Below are positions 51,701 through 63,415 of a stretch of DNA of 64,000 nt, in pieces. The first letter of the stretch is position 1. Each line of letters opens with the position of its first letter. Made by a program: the position numbers and the translations under genes. This DNA comes from Malurus cyaneus samueli (taxonomy: Eukaryota > Chordata > Aves > Passeriformes > Maluridae). The stretch lies in contig CM019227.1 in NCBI GenBank assembly GCA_009741485.1, forward strand, positions 12,067,647-12,131,646. Reading direction: 5' to 3'. The notes beneath the pieces were generated by a model. The model was not told where the DNA came from, searched no databases, and was given only the letters and a program-made list of their open reading frames with translations.

Positions 51701-53270
51701 TACTCAGAAAAATAATTAGAGACATTAGGGGTTAAAGGTTGACACTTTCCTTACAGTGAAGCTCCAACCTATCCTGGTACCTTCAGTGCTGCCCTTTCCC
51801 GAAATACAGCTGTGCTGGCATTGCTGCTCAAAAGTCACTCACAGCCAGAGAAAAGAGATATTTGGGACATATGGATGGTTTGGAGAGTGGTCAACTATTC
51901 ATTGGTTCAAACCATTCAAGTAAAGGCTTTTCCTGGCTGTACTCTAAAGATGGAATAGGAATGGCATACGATTTCGTGAGATCCTGCTCTAAGAGACAGG
52001 GAAGAAAGTTAAAAAACATCTTTGGTTTCTTTTGTTTCCCAGCAGTAAATCTTTTAACTGACTTCAGAGCTCCTACTTAATAATGAGTTGTGGAAAGCCA
52101 GGTGGCTCAAATCCCTTAAAATCCTGGCAAACTGCAGGGATATTTGGCTCCTGCCAGATCCTGTGGGCATTTGGATGGCCCAATCAATCCATCACAATAA
52201 TCTGCCTTTCCCATAACTGACCAGCTTTGTGTCTACATGATCTCTGCCTTGTGCTCCATGCTGTGGGAGTTACTCTATGGTCACCAAGACAGCACCACAG
52301 TCTCATGGCAGGAGGAAAATGTGCTTGTCTGTGGTTGCAGAAGCCATGAGAAAGTTCTAGAATTGACAATCAGCTCCCAATATCTCAAAATACACAATCT
52401 GGAGAAAGACTCAGCAAAGATACACTGATCATGTTGAATCTGTTGAAATTTAGGTCTGTAAATTGAGCGCAGAATACAATTATGACCACATGTTTTAGAG
52501 GCTGGAATTGAGCATTAAAAACAACAAAAAAAAATATACCTTTGAAAGAAAAGTATACAGGCTGTATTCTCTACTATTAAATAAATCAATTTCAGAAAGG
52601 ATCTAGGGTGAGTGCTGGCATAAAGCTGTATGTAAGCAGTAATTAGCTCCTGGTTTTATGTATGTCTGCTACAGAAAACATGATCATGGTATGACATTGT
52701 GATATCCACTGTCAGGGAAGAGGAGAAAACTTGACAAAGTGTGTGCTTTGAAGAAATCACCTAATGATAGTCATGGGGCAAAACCCCCCATTTTGCACTG
52801 TGATGTTCGTCTACAGAACACGATATAATGCTGTGCAAATATCCAAGCTGCTCCTGGTTTCAAAAGCAGTGTAACTGTGTATGTGCAGCATATGAGCCAA
52901 TTCAAATGAGTCTGGCTCTCCTGCTGCACAGAGCGACTCTACTGCCCTGTATTCAGTCTAACTTGGAACAAACTCCATGTTTGCTTTGTATCTTAATACT
53001 GCAGCAAATTCAGTATTGTCGGTGTTCGATTGTTTTGAAAACCTAGTTTTTAGTTCAAAGATCTTTTTATACAAAAGTTATTGTGTGTTGTTTCAATCAC
53101 TAGTTAGCTTTTAATCATGCCATTAACTGTTTGAAGTCCAGGTCTGCTGTACTCAAACTCTCACTTTATAGTAAATACTGTTCTGTTGCATTAAATCTCA
53201 GGACGTATTCTGTCTAACCTGTACTCAATAACAATGTGAAAACTTTCATTTATTTTTTACTTAATGCTTA
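45730..53270. other. Intronic stretch left of the SHISA9 exon, no gene seen
   Basis: The longest frames are 142 codons (minus, 46045-46473), 122 codons (+, 47318-47686, Lys/Asn-rich) and 133 codons (+, 48615-49016). None has a domain I recognise or convincing exon borders. Lengths in this range are expected by chance. The last 20 bases before the exon form its splice acceptor. Confidence 0.6.
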
Positions 53271-53289
53271 TCAATTTTCTTTAATACAG
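53271..53289 (+). promoter_or_regulatory. Splice acceptor of the SHISA9 exon
   Basis: A pyrimidine-rich run (TCAATTTTCT) leads into TTAATACAG, with the AG at 53288-53289. The reading frame starts immediately after it and needs one base from the previous exon; a G there would give Asp before Pro-Pro-Gln-Met. This acceptor sets the left edge of the exon. Confidence 0.85.
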
Positions 53290-53445
53290 ATCCACCCCAG
53301 ATGAATAATGTCATACCAACATCTCCCCTCCTTCCTCAGATGGCACATCAACATTCATATCCCAGCCTGGGACAGATCACAAACCCATATGAGCAGCAGC
53401 CCCCAGGCAAAGAACTGAACAAGTATGCGTCTCTAAAGGCAGTCG
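53290..53445 (+). CDS. SHISA9: SHISA9 (CKAMP44) internal coding exon, partial gene
   Basis: Seen: 156 bases (52 codons) with no stop, between a splice acceptor (AG at 53288-53289) and a GTAAGT donor at 53446. The first two bases complete a codon begun in the previous exon, and the last base starts a codon finished in the next, so the exon is phase 1-1. The peptide contains MNNVIPTSPLLPQM, then HSYPSLGQI, NPYEQQPPGKEL and finally NKYASLKAV. Known: SHISA9 is a single-pass membrane protein that binds AMPA receptors at synapses and changes their desensitisation. This Pro-rich stretch matches the cytoplasmic region between its membrane span and C-terminal PDZ ligand. The paralogue SHISA6 reads SKYSSLK at the equivalent place, so SHISA9 fits better. 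Inferred: the exons for signal peptide, Shisa domain and membrane span lie left of the window, and the tail exon(s) to the right. Family and paralogue assignment rest on remembered sequence, not a search. Confidence 0.88.
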
Positions 53446-53454
53446 GTAAGTAAG
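53446..53454 (+). promoter_or_regulatory. Splice donor of the SHISA9 exon
   Basis: GTAAGT follows the last exon base (G at 53445) and is a full match to the U1 consensus on the intron side. In frame, unspliced read-through gives Gly-Lys and then a TAA stop at 53451-53453, so retention of this intron would end the protein directly after the conserved SLKAV motif. Confidence 0.85.
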
Positions 53455-53801
53455 CGACGTGACGCGTGACTTCTCCTTGAGCTCAGCATGCTGCTCTTGC
53501 TGCTGGCAGCTGACATTCTGCCTCAGAGCTGAAAACCAGGTCTTGCTCATCTGGACTAGCTCATGACAGAATTTCATGTAGAATATCCCATGGTAGAATT
53601 TATCACAGTTGGAAATGCAATGAAAATTAATGGGAGGACTGGAGTTAGGGATAAGAAATCTACGTGCAAGAACTGGTGATGGTACAATGGGAGCTCATAC
53701 ATGCACACAAAACCTGCCCCTGCAAGGCATTTTTCACCAAGTTTCACCTGTGTTGCACACACAGTGTTCAGCTCCAGTTCTTTATGTCCCAAAACCTATG
53801 A

Positions 53802-53865
53802 GGAGCAGGGAGCTGGAGCTGATGGTCCCTGTGGGTCCCTTCCAACTCGAGATACTCTGTAATAT
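53802..53865 (+). mobile_element. CR1 LINE 3' tail fragment, sense orientation
   Basis: GGAGCTGGAGCTGATGGTCC is followed by CTGTGGGTCCCTTCCAACTC and GAGATACTCTGTAAT. This matches the last ~60 bases of avian CR1 in sense orientation. It lies about 360 bases downstream of the SHISA9 exon, inside the intron, on the same strand as the gene. It accounts for part of the 164-codon + frame over 53630-54124, which is therefore not a gene. Confidence 0.8.
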
Positions 53866-56800
53866 GGCTACACATGCATTGTGGTGTGTATTTTCCATAG
53901 CTATCTGCACCAACGAGAGAGAAAAACATCATCTTGTGATTCAGACACCTGCTAAATTCTTCCAAAAAGAGAAGGCACTCGTACACTTCCGAAGTGAGAG
54001 CTTTTACATTTCCTGCAGGATGTGCATTAGTAGGTCACTGGAGGTTCTGAGATCTTACGATTTCAAACAATTAGTGCATGATAAAATGCCTAATAAAGGT
54101 CTCGGTGGTGGCTATTTTCTGTGACTGATTAATATTGTTTTAATCAAATGAGAGAACATTCCTCAAAGAAACAGTTGAGAGGAGGAAAAAAGACAAGAGT
54201 GAGAAAAAAATGCAAAATAATTTTCATATTGAATGTCTAAGTTATTGTAATAGTTTTCAGGGGCTGTATATACCTCCTGCACACCCTGTGATGACAGAAA
54301 GCCCCTTCTAGACAATAACACATTAAGAACTGGGGAGGTCTTCCCACTAACTCTTTCACCTATGGATGTTAACATTGTTTCCCCATAAAGGTAGAGTACT
54401 GCCACACTCCCTATTTCCCAACAGAGATACTCATCTAGCAAAGCAGCAGAACAGCTAAGAGCTTTCTGACTTAAGAATCCAGTCAGTATTCACCTCGCCG
54501 GTGAAAATGTTTCAGCACAAACTGCCATTGCTTTATCTGCACTTCAGGATATCAGACCTCCAATAAAATGTGCATCCAGGTCCCATCTCAAATAGCTCCG
54601 TTTTGCTTTAGCCTATTGGTTTGTATCTTATAAGCAGCATTTTAAATCTGTTCATAAAAACAAGGGTTAATAACTTTCTGCTGGATTTTGAATACCAAGC
54701 AGCTTTACAATTCCTTTTTCAGAAGGTGATACTGGGTAATGATGTGGTGATTATCACAGATTTACGCAATGATATTGAGCTTCTTTTTATGTGTCAGTTT
54801 AGGTCAAGCCAATTATAAAAGCTAAAAGGTATTTAAGCATAACAAAATGAGAGATGAAACACTCTAAGAAACTTCTCTCATCTGCCCAAGAGCTACTGAA
54901 TGTGCCTTCCTGAAAAAATTATTAAATTAGAACTTAGATACTTCCTGTGTGTCTAAGTACAAGTTTTTAAAACAGCTAGATTATAACCATACCGTTAAAT
55001 CAACCTTGAAAGATTGTGCACTTCAGCTCCAGAAGTTGTATAATGCCTCTAAGAATTTTAAACTAAATTAAACATAACTTTCAGGGACATTTTCTTCCAG
55101 GAGGATTGCACCATCCTCCTGTGCTTTGCCCCTATCCCTTCTCTCCTTTTTTCCCCCCAGACCTACTGGTCTCAGACTACATTAGCCAAGTTTCAGACAC
55201 AGGTGAATTTTCACAAGTACGAAAGTGCTGCATTGTGAGCCAAACTTCTCAGCAAAAAACAACAGAGGTTTTGAAACTGCTACACATTCCCACCTTCTGT
55301 CTGGACTTATGGAACAAGAACTAAATATACTCAGTTTTCAACCATTTTCAGACTCTCAAGGCCATGATTCCTGCCAAGAGTACCTCTTGAGTACATCCCA
55401 AGGTCACAAAGAGGTTTTTCCATGATGCCAGCCAGACCCAGGTCTGTGACCACACGGACATGCACAGTGTAGGGTTCATGTTGACTTTAGAGAGCTCTGA
55501 CAGGAAAGAGGAGCTGGCCTCCATCAAACCCACCAATACAAATCGAACCTGACAACTTCTTTTGAACAACCAGACATTGACTTCACCCTGACCTCATGTC
55601 ATGGGGTAAAGGCATTTTTTGCCTGCCAACATTCAGAGTTATATTTATGGATCCCCACAGCAGGTTAGTGAGTGTGTGCAGCCCATTTCCTTTTGCATTC
55701 ATTGATAGTGGCTTGAGGGTATATTCATTTACCAGAACAGAAACTTAATAAGGGATGTGCTCTGTATTTTTCCATGCATTTGAGGCAAATCATATTCATT
55801 TAAGTGCCCCTTACTCTGCATGATCCCATTGTTCAGGTGTAGTGCACTGTGCTTAACGCTTTTCTTTAAAAAGGGGTTAGAGGAAGAAGCGTTTCTAGCA
55901 CTTTGTGGCAACAGGACATTCATATACCTCATCAGAATGTGGACATAAGTGGTAAGAAATTTAGATAACTGAAAAGGTGAAGCTTTACCAGAGGCAGTAT
56001 TAAATTAATTTCTACACAGCTGCTTTCTTCTGAACTACAGATGTCCTAAAAATTTGGCTAATTTTAGAAGTGAGCTACTCATTCCTCAGTGACTGTCTGC
56101 TCTGAAAATTCAGTTTATGGAAAAGTAAAGAGTCACAGTAATCTATGTTTTGATCATGTTCAGGTTCTCCATTAAGCTGAGAAAATATTCAAGCGCTTGT
56201 GTAAACAAGGGACAAGTGTGCCCTTGCTATTAATCTGCACTGTGCTAGTGAGTGACAATGACCCACACCTTGGCAGTGAGACCACACTGATGCCAAGGAA
56301 GCAATTAAAGCTACACCTCAGACTCCAAGGGACAGAGCTTAGCAGAGTGTGCCTGGAAGGTGGGCTGTTCCTGCACAGACGAGGTGCAGCGTGTGCATTG
56401 CAGAGTGTCTGATTCAGCACAACAGGGAAGAGTTGAAAAGACTGCTGTGGATCTATTTTATTAAAAAAGCTAAACATTTTTACTTGAACAAGCTCAAACT
56501 GCACAACCAAAGCCTTATCCACTCAATGGAAGAGAATGTTTTCCTCATTTATTGTTAGGAATTCCTTTATTTGTTGCAGCCTCTAGAATTCCTTAAGTAC
56601 TGACCATGGCTGTTGACCAAATTCACCTTTTCCCCTTCTGGCCTGCTGGCATTTACATCTCTGAACGATGTGGGGACATTCTGTGCCTCTTTTCTATTCT
56701 CAGATGAGTGCTTAGAGTACAGCAATATACCAGTGATTTGAGCTGTGCTTACTGTTTTCCTCACTGCACTAGAATTTTACTCTCCTTCTACCTTGGCACA

Positions 56801-57889
56801 CACCCACCAGAGAATAATCAGAAGGCAAAGGACCACTTGGAAATGAGACAGAGGACACACATTTCCTGAAAAAACAGATAAGAAATCTACATCCTAGCAT
56901 CTCTAGCCTACCTGGCTGACTGATCTGACTTGTTGACTTGTGTTGACAGGCACACTGTTTGTTCATCCATTATTTTTCCATTTTCAAGCCACACAATCTC
57001 TTTTCAACAGAGCCAAATTTTTCCCACCTCAGAATGTGAGAGACTGAGGGAGAAGGGTTAACGAGCAGGGTTAATTAGCTCCAAGGCCAGTCCCAGCAGT
57101 AGTGGTCATTGAACATTGTGTGGCAATAAATACCCAGTGTTTAGAAATTTCAATTTTTTGATCACCTGAGACAACATGATCCTGGTTTCCTTCAGTGCTT
57201 TTGCAGTATTTGATTATTTATGTGAAAAGAGCAGAAAGAGGTTTTTCTGCATAAATTATTCTTATTTCCAGTTCATCAACCGTGTTTTTCCTCCATGCTT
57301 AAATGGTTATTGCTCACTTGAGCAATACTGACATGCCTCAAGCTACAAGTGGATGGAGATCTTGTAGCTGAACACCTTCATGAAATTCAAGTCCCAGGAC
57401 ATACAAAGGTAGCTCATCACAAATTTTTATGCACATCATTTGGACACTCATTTAGAAAGCATGAACAATCCAACTTTAATTTCCACTTTGCTAAGCTGTA
57501 AGAGTTGTAGTCCGTCCTGTTGCTTAAGAGTTTCCTAGAGCTCAAACTGGCCTCATTATCCTGACATATTAGTTATTTATTTAGCCACTCTGTTTCTGAA
57601 AGCCCAGCTCATGGTTAATTTTCTTTCCTGAATATCAGGGAGTGCAACGTCACTAAATATTTTTAACCTTTCTTGCAGAAATTAAAAAATACCCCAAACC
57701 CAACTTCTAAATCCCGGGAGGATGATTTAGAAGGAAATGATCACTGAGCTGCTGGAAAGGTGCAGAGACATACAAGTGAAAACTGAGAATACAAATATTT
57801 CTGCAGTTTAACATGATTTTAAATTTGTTTCCTAAACTTTCTTCTTCCCTTCTCACACACAAACATTTGAGGAATTTACTGGACGTTGT

Positions 57890-57915
57890 AAAAAAAAAAA
57901 AAAAAGAAAGAAAAA
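57890..57915. repeat. Poly(A) tract in the downstream intron
   Basis: Sixteen A residues are followed by GAAAGAAAAA. No retroposon body was recognised. Confidence 0.9.
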
Positions 57916-58229
57916 TACAGTGGCAAGAATTTCTCCCTGAAACAGACCCAGAAAACCTTCCCCAATGCTGGGAGTTGTTAGTCTCCTGTGGGATTAAATG
58001 AGATCTAATTGATTTGATATAGTGAAACTAGAAGCATATAATTGGCAGCAGACCCACCATCACATCTCTGAGTCTACAGCTCCCAGCATTTCTTGAAGCC
58101 ACACAGTTCTTTGATCCCAGAGGAAACATTAGACAGTGATCCAGCTCTGCTTGCAGCTGCAAAACTGCAAAGTGAGATTCTGCAAATACGACACGCAGAG
58201 AATAAATATCTCCTGGTCAGGTCCCTGCA

Positions 58230-58410
58230 GGAAGCAGCGTGGCCACGAGTGTGCCGATGCACTGGGCAACAGCTCCCTCAGACAGGTGAGGCACGAGGAA
58301 ACCCAGCTGCTCTGTGTCCTCGGACACACAGGGGTCCAAAGGGAACAGCACCCCAGGGCTGCCTCTGGGCTCTTCTCTTTGAACCATCCTGTCTGATGGG
58401 AAATCTGCTG
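58230..58410. other. GC-rich block in the downstream intron
   Basis: A short GC-rich segment with several CpGs (GCCACGAGTGTGCCGATGC near 58240). Frames of 125 codons (-) and 130 and 86 codons (+) all overlap here. None has a domain, so no gene is called. Confidence 0.5.
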
Positions 58411-61400
58411 CTGCCTTCTCCTGAGCTCCAGACCTTCAATTTCCATAGAAATGACTGTAACTGTGCAGGTATGAGATCTGTCTGATGAGAATAGAAGTGA
58501 CTTCACAACGACCTCCTAAGAAGCTGATTCCCATCTCACCCTGAGATTCTGCACCATTCCCTGTAGTTCATTGTGCTCTGGCCTGGAAAGAAGCTCTGTA
58601 ATTGGAAAAATGGAAACACACAACATGCATGCCCATGCATCCACAGGGTATATGCAGTCCACTTTTAGAAAAAGCAGAACTACAAAACTGTTCAACACAG
58701 TATGTTTGTATGAATTTACTTTCCTGTACCAACCACACGGTTACTCTAAGAGGTAAATACTCATGTTTATTTGGAAGGCTTACAAAAGAACTGTGCTTTC
58801 TTTTCAAAGACTAAAGAAATCTTCAGTTACCACTTCCATAAGCAGTTACACAAAGATGGATCAAAAAAATCTGGGACATGGGAGTATCTCACTGGGTTTA
58901 ATACAGCACAAAAAACTGTCAGGGAAGCACAGATTAATGCATCACTTGTAATATCCAGAGGGTGATTCAGATAATGATTTCATATATCCAGAGGTATGTG
59001 CTGTGTCATAAATAATGCTCAACCAGGCGATCTGCTCAATTCAACACTGAAACTACAGATCTGGCACAAGGAAGTGAGACATAAAAGCTTGGTATCTTTA
59101 TTATTATTATTTAGTCAGCCCAGCGTGGCTGGAAAATTTGAAGCTTTTGGATGTTCATTTGTTAAAGAAGTCTTTCATATTTTAATCCTTGCTTTTCCTC
59201 AGGCACAAGTGAAAGCCAGGCAGCACTCAGGAGCAAGCCTTGCTTTCCCAATCCCCCTGCCAGCACTGTTCCCTCAGCCTGCCCATTCCCCAGCCAGAGG
59301 AAGTGGAGCATCACTTGTTTCACTCACGACTTCTGATGAGATCCAGCAAATCTCACATCCTGCCCAGAGCATGCAGATGAAATTACAAGATCTTTTCTTG
59401 CTTCCACTAAATCATTGAATTATTTTCTCTGTTATTTACCCAATTGGCTTCTGATAGCCACAGGCACACTGTCATAGGTAAATAAAAAATGCTTGGAGAG
59501 TTTTGATCAAAATATTTTCCTGTTTTATCATCCAGCACACTAATTTCTTCTTCCAGTGAAGTACCCATATTTTAATTATAAATATGTTGTTTGTGCAGAG
59601 CCTCAGTATCTTGAACTAAATCATCTGCTTTGCTGACATTTTTTTTTGGCCTCTTAAAAAACGTTTTGCTGTAAAACCTACAGGAGGATATTCGTTCTGA
59701 GGATGGGCAATTCTGCTTTAAGTAATCCCATTTCCAAACAGCCATTGCCCATTCCATCCTTTAGCAGACAGACAGATGTGAGAGCTTTGGGGATACGTTG
59801 TCTTGGCAGGTGAAAGGAAACTGCAAATAGTCCTTCTTTTACAAGAAGCAGTTCTAACACCAAAGTAAGATGCTCTTAAACATTGCCATTTATTTTGTCT
59901 CATTTCTTAGGCTTGAGCAACACACGGAATGTGGGAAAGAAAGGAAATCTGACCTTGAGGTCCATTTACTTTAGATTTATCTCAGGATTTGTAGTTATCT
60001 GGGCAACATCTAGTGAATTTGGTTTTTCTGAATTTTGTCCACCACTTAGTTCTATGGTGGCTGAAGAATACTTGTAAGAATTTATTAAGTCTCAATCTTA
60101 GAGTCAAGTCAAATCAAGTTTTTCATTCCAAAGCAGCATATTTTAATCTGTGCATCCTAATTCTTGTTCTTGATGTTGATATTCTTTGCACCTATGCTCC
60201 CTGCAGCAGAGAAATAGCCAATTTTTTAACAGCACATTAAAATAGTGAGAAGTAAATCTTCACCAATCATTCATAAAAGTTCAGCTCGTAAACACCACTC
60301 CACATTCCCTCAGTTATGCACCATACAGAACTCACACCCTTCCCCTAAAAACCAGGTTGGTTGTCTGGAAACTCACTGTTTGTTAAAATCCTTATTATGT
60401 AAAAATGAATCAAAATGAAACTAAATGTTATTTTCTCATTTTTATGAGACACAATGGACAGATCTAAAATAAGAGTGCTGGGAACCCCCCTGACCGCTAC
60501 AGAGTGAAGGCTTTGGGGGGTTTTGCTTCCTTTTGTCCTTGAAGATCCAGCCCTCAGAGGTGACGAGCTTACAGCAACCAGGTTTATTTCCATCTATTGA
60601 GATCAGTGGCGGCCCCAGGAAGAAAACAAGTAAATCTAAATCAAGCATGGGTTATTCCAACCTATTTCTATGAAATGCTGATGCATTATGCATGAGGGTT
60701 TTTTTACACATTAAGTGATGTGAAGACATGAGTGAAAACTTTATGCTCAGGCAATAAAAGGGAGCCAATAAGAACAAGACTCAGCTCACGCGATGACAAA
60801 GTCTAACAACGCGGAGCATTTTCACTTGCAGCCGTCCTTAAACATCCCTTTCTGTAACTCTTTTACTTTGCAACATAAATATATTTCTCATTCCACAATG
60901 CAAATTTTTTATCAATTATTCAAGTGCAGAGATTGATCTTAAAGATACAAAAGCAGCTGTGTATACTTGCAGATAAATAGCTACAGTGCAGGATCCCAGC
61001 TAAAATCTAGATTTAATCTGAAGTGTGGCTTTTACATTCCCACCATGGAATCTACACACTGCATTGCTTGCTCTGAACATACTCCACTCATTTTTCCCCC
61101 CTGCAGGTAATTTATGGCAATGTTTTTGCAGTAATTGTTTCATATATGTATTCAACACGTGACACCATGTTTTAAGACTTTTCAGCCTTGTACATGGATA
61201 TATGTCAAAAGCAGAGTGTGACATTCTTCAGGATTACCTCTGAACACCAAAGACAGCAAGACAATTGATAGGAAAGATTTCCTCATTAACAACATCACAT
61301 AAACAGCAGCAATTATCTGTCTGATATTTTGGTTCTGCAAAGGGGATTCTAAAGACAGCAAATGTGTTTTTAAGAAATTGCACAGCTGAAATTGCTGAGA

Positions 61401-61689
61401 GACTGTTGCTTTATTCCAACACGTCCACACCATAATAACAAAGGGCTTGAGGCATGGAGGGAGGAAGAGCAGTAACGTGATTTGTAATGCACAGTTAATT
61501 TTTGCAAGTCCTTCCCTAATGGCTTATTTGAAGTGGGATAAGGGGAAAATAGAAGTTGAAAAAAAATCTGATATGTAGTAGCTATGATACGACAGCATCA
61601 AAGAAAAATCACCACAGAGATGTCATTTGGTCCTACTCCAAGGAAAATATAAAGTACAACAGGTAACTTTTGTAGTGGAAAGTTTGCAG

Positions 61690-61990
61690 AGCTTTCTAGG
61701 CTGTGGAAGGTGCTGCTGTGGAAAGCAGTCAGGGCTGTGCCTCAGCGGGGGAGGCAGAGCTGCAGCTCAGCACTGCTGCTCATTTTCCCCAGGAATGGTT
61801 ATGATAGCAGTTCCTGGGGAAAAGGGAGAGAGGAGCTGTGCACTCCTGTGTGGCTGAAGTCCGCCGTGTGCTCTATTAACTATTCATGGCAGAGCTGCGT
61901 TTCCAATCCTTCCTGGGCTGTCACTGACGCTCCTGCCTTATGTGAGGGCTCTGCTCAGAGCAGGCATCACTCCTGCTCTGCCCTGCACTG
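61690..61990. other. GC-rich block
   Basis: A GC-rich stretch with CTGCTG, CAGCTC and CAGAGC words. A 140-codon + frame is open over 61710-62132, and part of it overlaps a 76-codon + frame in another phase. No domain is recognised. Confidence 0.5.
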
Positions 61991-62934
61991 GGCCCAATCT
62001 GCAGGAAAATCTGAAAAAACTAATTTTCTTCTGACAGGGCAGGTTTGGGAATTGCCAGGGAACACCAGTTCCTTCCAGTCTGACACACAGTTCTGGTCTG
62101 GAAACCTCTGGCAATCGTGCTCAAGACTTTAATAACACAAATGCCATGAAGTCCAAAAACAGGGAGACAGGAAAAGAAGAAAGGGAGAAAAAAACCGAAC
62201 TCAACGTGTATAACTATAGCTATGAAAGTACGTCTTTTTATTTTGTTTTTTTCCTCCTGAGAAAAGAATAGAAGAAGATAACTTCTAATAGAAGGAACTT
62301 CTGCCAAAAACATTTTGGAAAAAGAAAATCAACTTCAATCCGAACAATTACTAAAAACTACTTTAAATTATAGCAGTTAAGAAACAGAACTAATAAAAAT
62401 AAAATAGGCAAAAATTCGCTATTACATCACTGGGACTTTTTAAAAAAAATTAATCAGTACAATTCAAATGCTTTTAGGCGTCTCTTCAAGTTCAGAAATA
62501 GTAGTGTAAGTCTAGTATGATGCCAATTAAAAGACAGAAAGATGCAGGTTTATTTCAGCATTAAAACCACATTTTATTTACATGTTCAGACCCTGATTTG
62601 GGCTCTCTGCGTTTTCATGCAGCTTCCTATGTCATCACATCTGGTATCTGCAGCTTATTTGTAGCTGATTCAAAAATATGTGTAAGAGTTACAACCAGCA
62701 ATATACCAAAAGAAATAAAAATATCAATAGAAAGTATTAAAACTGAAAACAAAATTCAGCAAACAGAAGAATGCCAACAGCGACGTGTGAAAAAAAGAAA
62801 AACAACTTATGTTCATGCTAAGAACAGTTATTACAAATAAATGTGGTCATGGAATAGCAGAGCTTTTTCAGTCAATCTTAGATAAGGTAAATGAACACCT
62901 GAGGGAAATCCAAACAGGCATTTTGAGATGGTAA

Positions 62935-63110
62935 ATGCTCTGCAGGACACGATGGGCTCTTTCCTAACAGCGTTAGGGCAATCCCTGTTTCCAGCCCAGC
63001 CCAGAGCAGAGCTCTCCCCTGCAGCTGCTGCAATCTCTGCTGCAGGAGCAGAGCTCTCACTGCACAGGCACAGGAAGCAGAGCCCCTGCAATCCTCAGGA
63101 GCCTCTGCCC
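62935..63110. other. GC-rich block with a repeated GAGCAGAGCTCTC word
   Basis: GAGCAGAGCTCTC occurs near 63004 and again near 63047, separated by a CTGCAGCTGCTGCAATCTCT segment with self-complementary parts. Overlapping frames on both strands are open for 60-91 codons and show Ala/Gly/Leu-rich low complexity. Confidence 0.5.
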
Positions 63111-63385
63111 TTAAACAAACTGAAGGGCCTCACCAACCAAAAAAAGGCTACAAACAATTTCTTATTATTGTTGGTGTATGAAAGCGTTGCTTCAAACTTC
63201 TGACACAATCAGATTTATCCTGAGAAGCATTAAAAAGCACCCAGTGAAAAAGCAAGCAAGATTACCAAAGCAAGAAGTGGAAGAAGCCTTTTAAGCAAAT
63301 CTCCTAAGTGTTAACCTCTTTGGCTTTGGACAGCATTTTTAGAAAGCAAGCCAAACCCTCCTTTCCTAAATCAGTTTATGCTGCA

Positions 63386-63415
63386 GTCATGCTTTATTCA
63401 GGAGTTAAGCATGAC
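63386..63415. repeat. 9-bp stem-loop
   Basis: GTCATGCTT at 63386 pairs exactly with AAGCATGAC ending at 63415 across a 12-base loop. A partial extra copy (AGCATGACT) follows at once. This may be a chance structure. Confidence 0.6.

Larger units (their letters stand above)
1..53289 (+). other. SHISA9: Upstream SHISA9 intron (3' part), at least 53 kb
   Basis: No stretch here resembles the earlier SHISA9 coding exons: the Cys-rich Shisa domain, the membrane span, or the following juxtamembrane cytoplasmic segment. The region has bird-intron character: AT-rich unique DNA, poly(A)/poly(T) tracts, sparse CR1 fragments and simple repeats. It is therefore read as one intron entering from the left. 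Long introns are known for this gene in other vertebrates. A missed small or lineage-specific exon cannot be excluded. Confidence 0.7.
53866..61689. other. Intronic stretch right of the SHISA9 exon, mostly empty
   Basis: AT-rich unique DNA, except for the poly(A) tract at 57.89 kb and the GC-rich block at 58.2 kb. A long pyrimidine tract ending in CAG at 55131-55160 looks like a splice acceptor but has no supported exon after it. No SHISA9 tail sequence was found in the forward frames. Confidence 0.6.

Noticed and set aside
53630..54124. 164-codon + frame just after the SHISA9 exon
   Set aside because: It is partly CR1 tail sequence and lies beyond the splice donor. The real SHISA9 frame stops at 53451 if unspliced.
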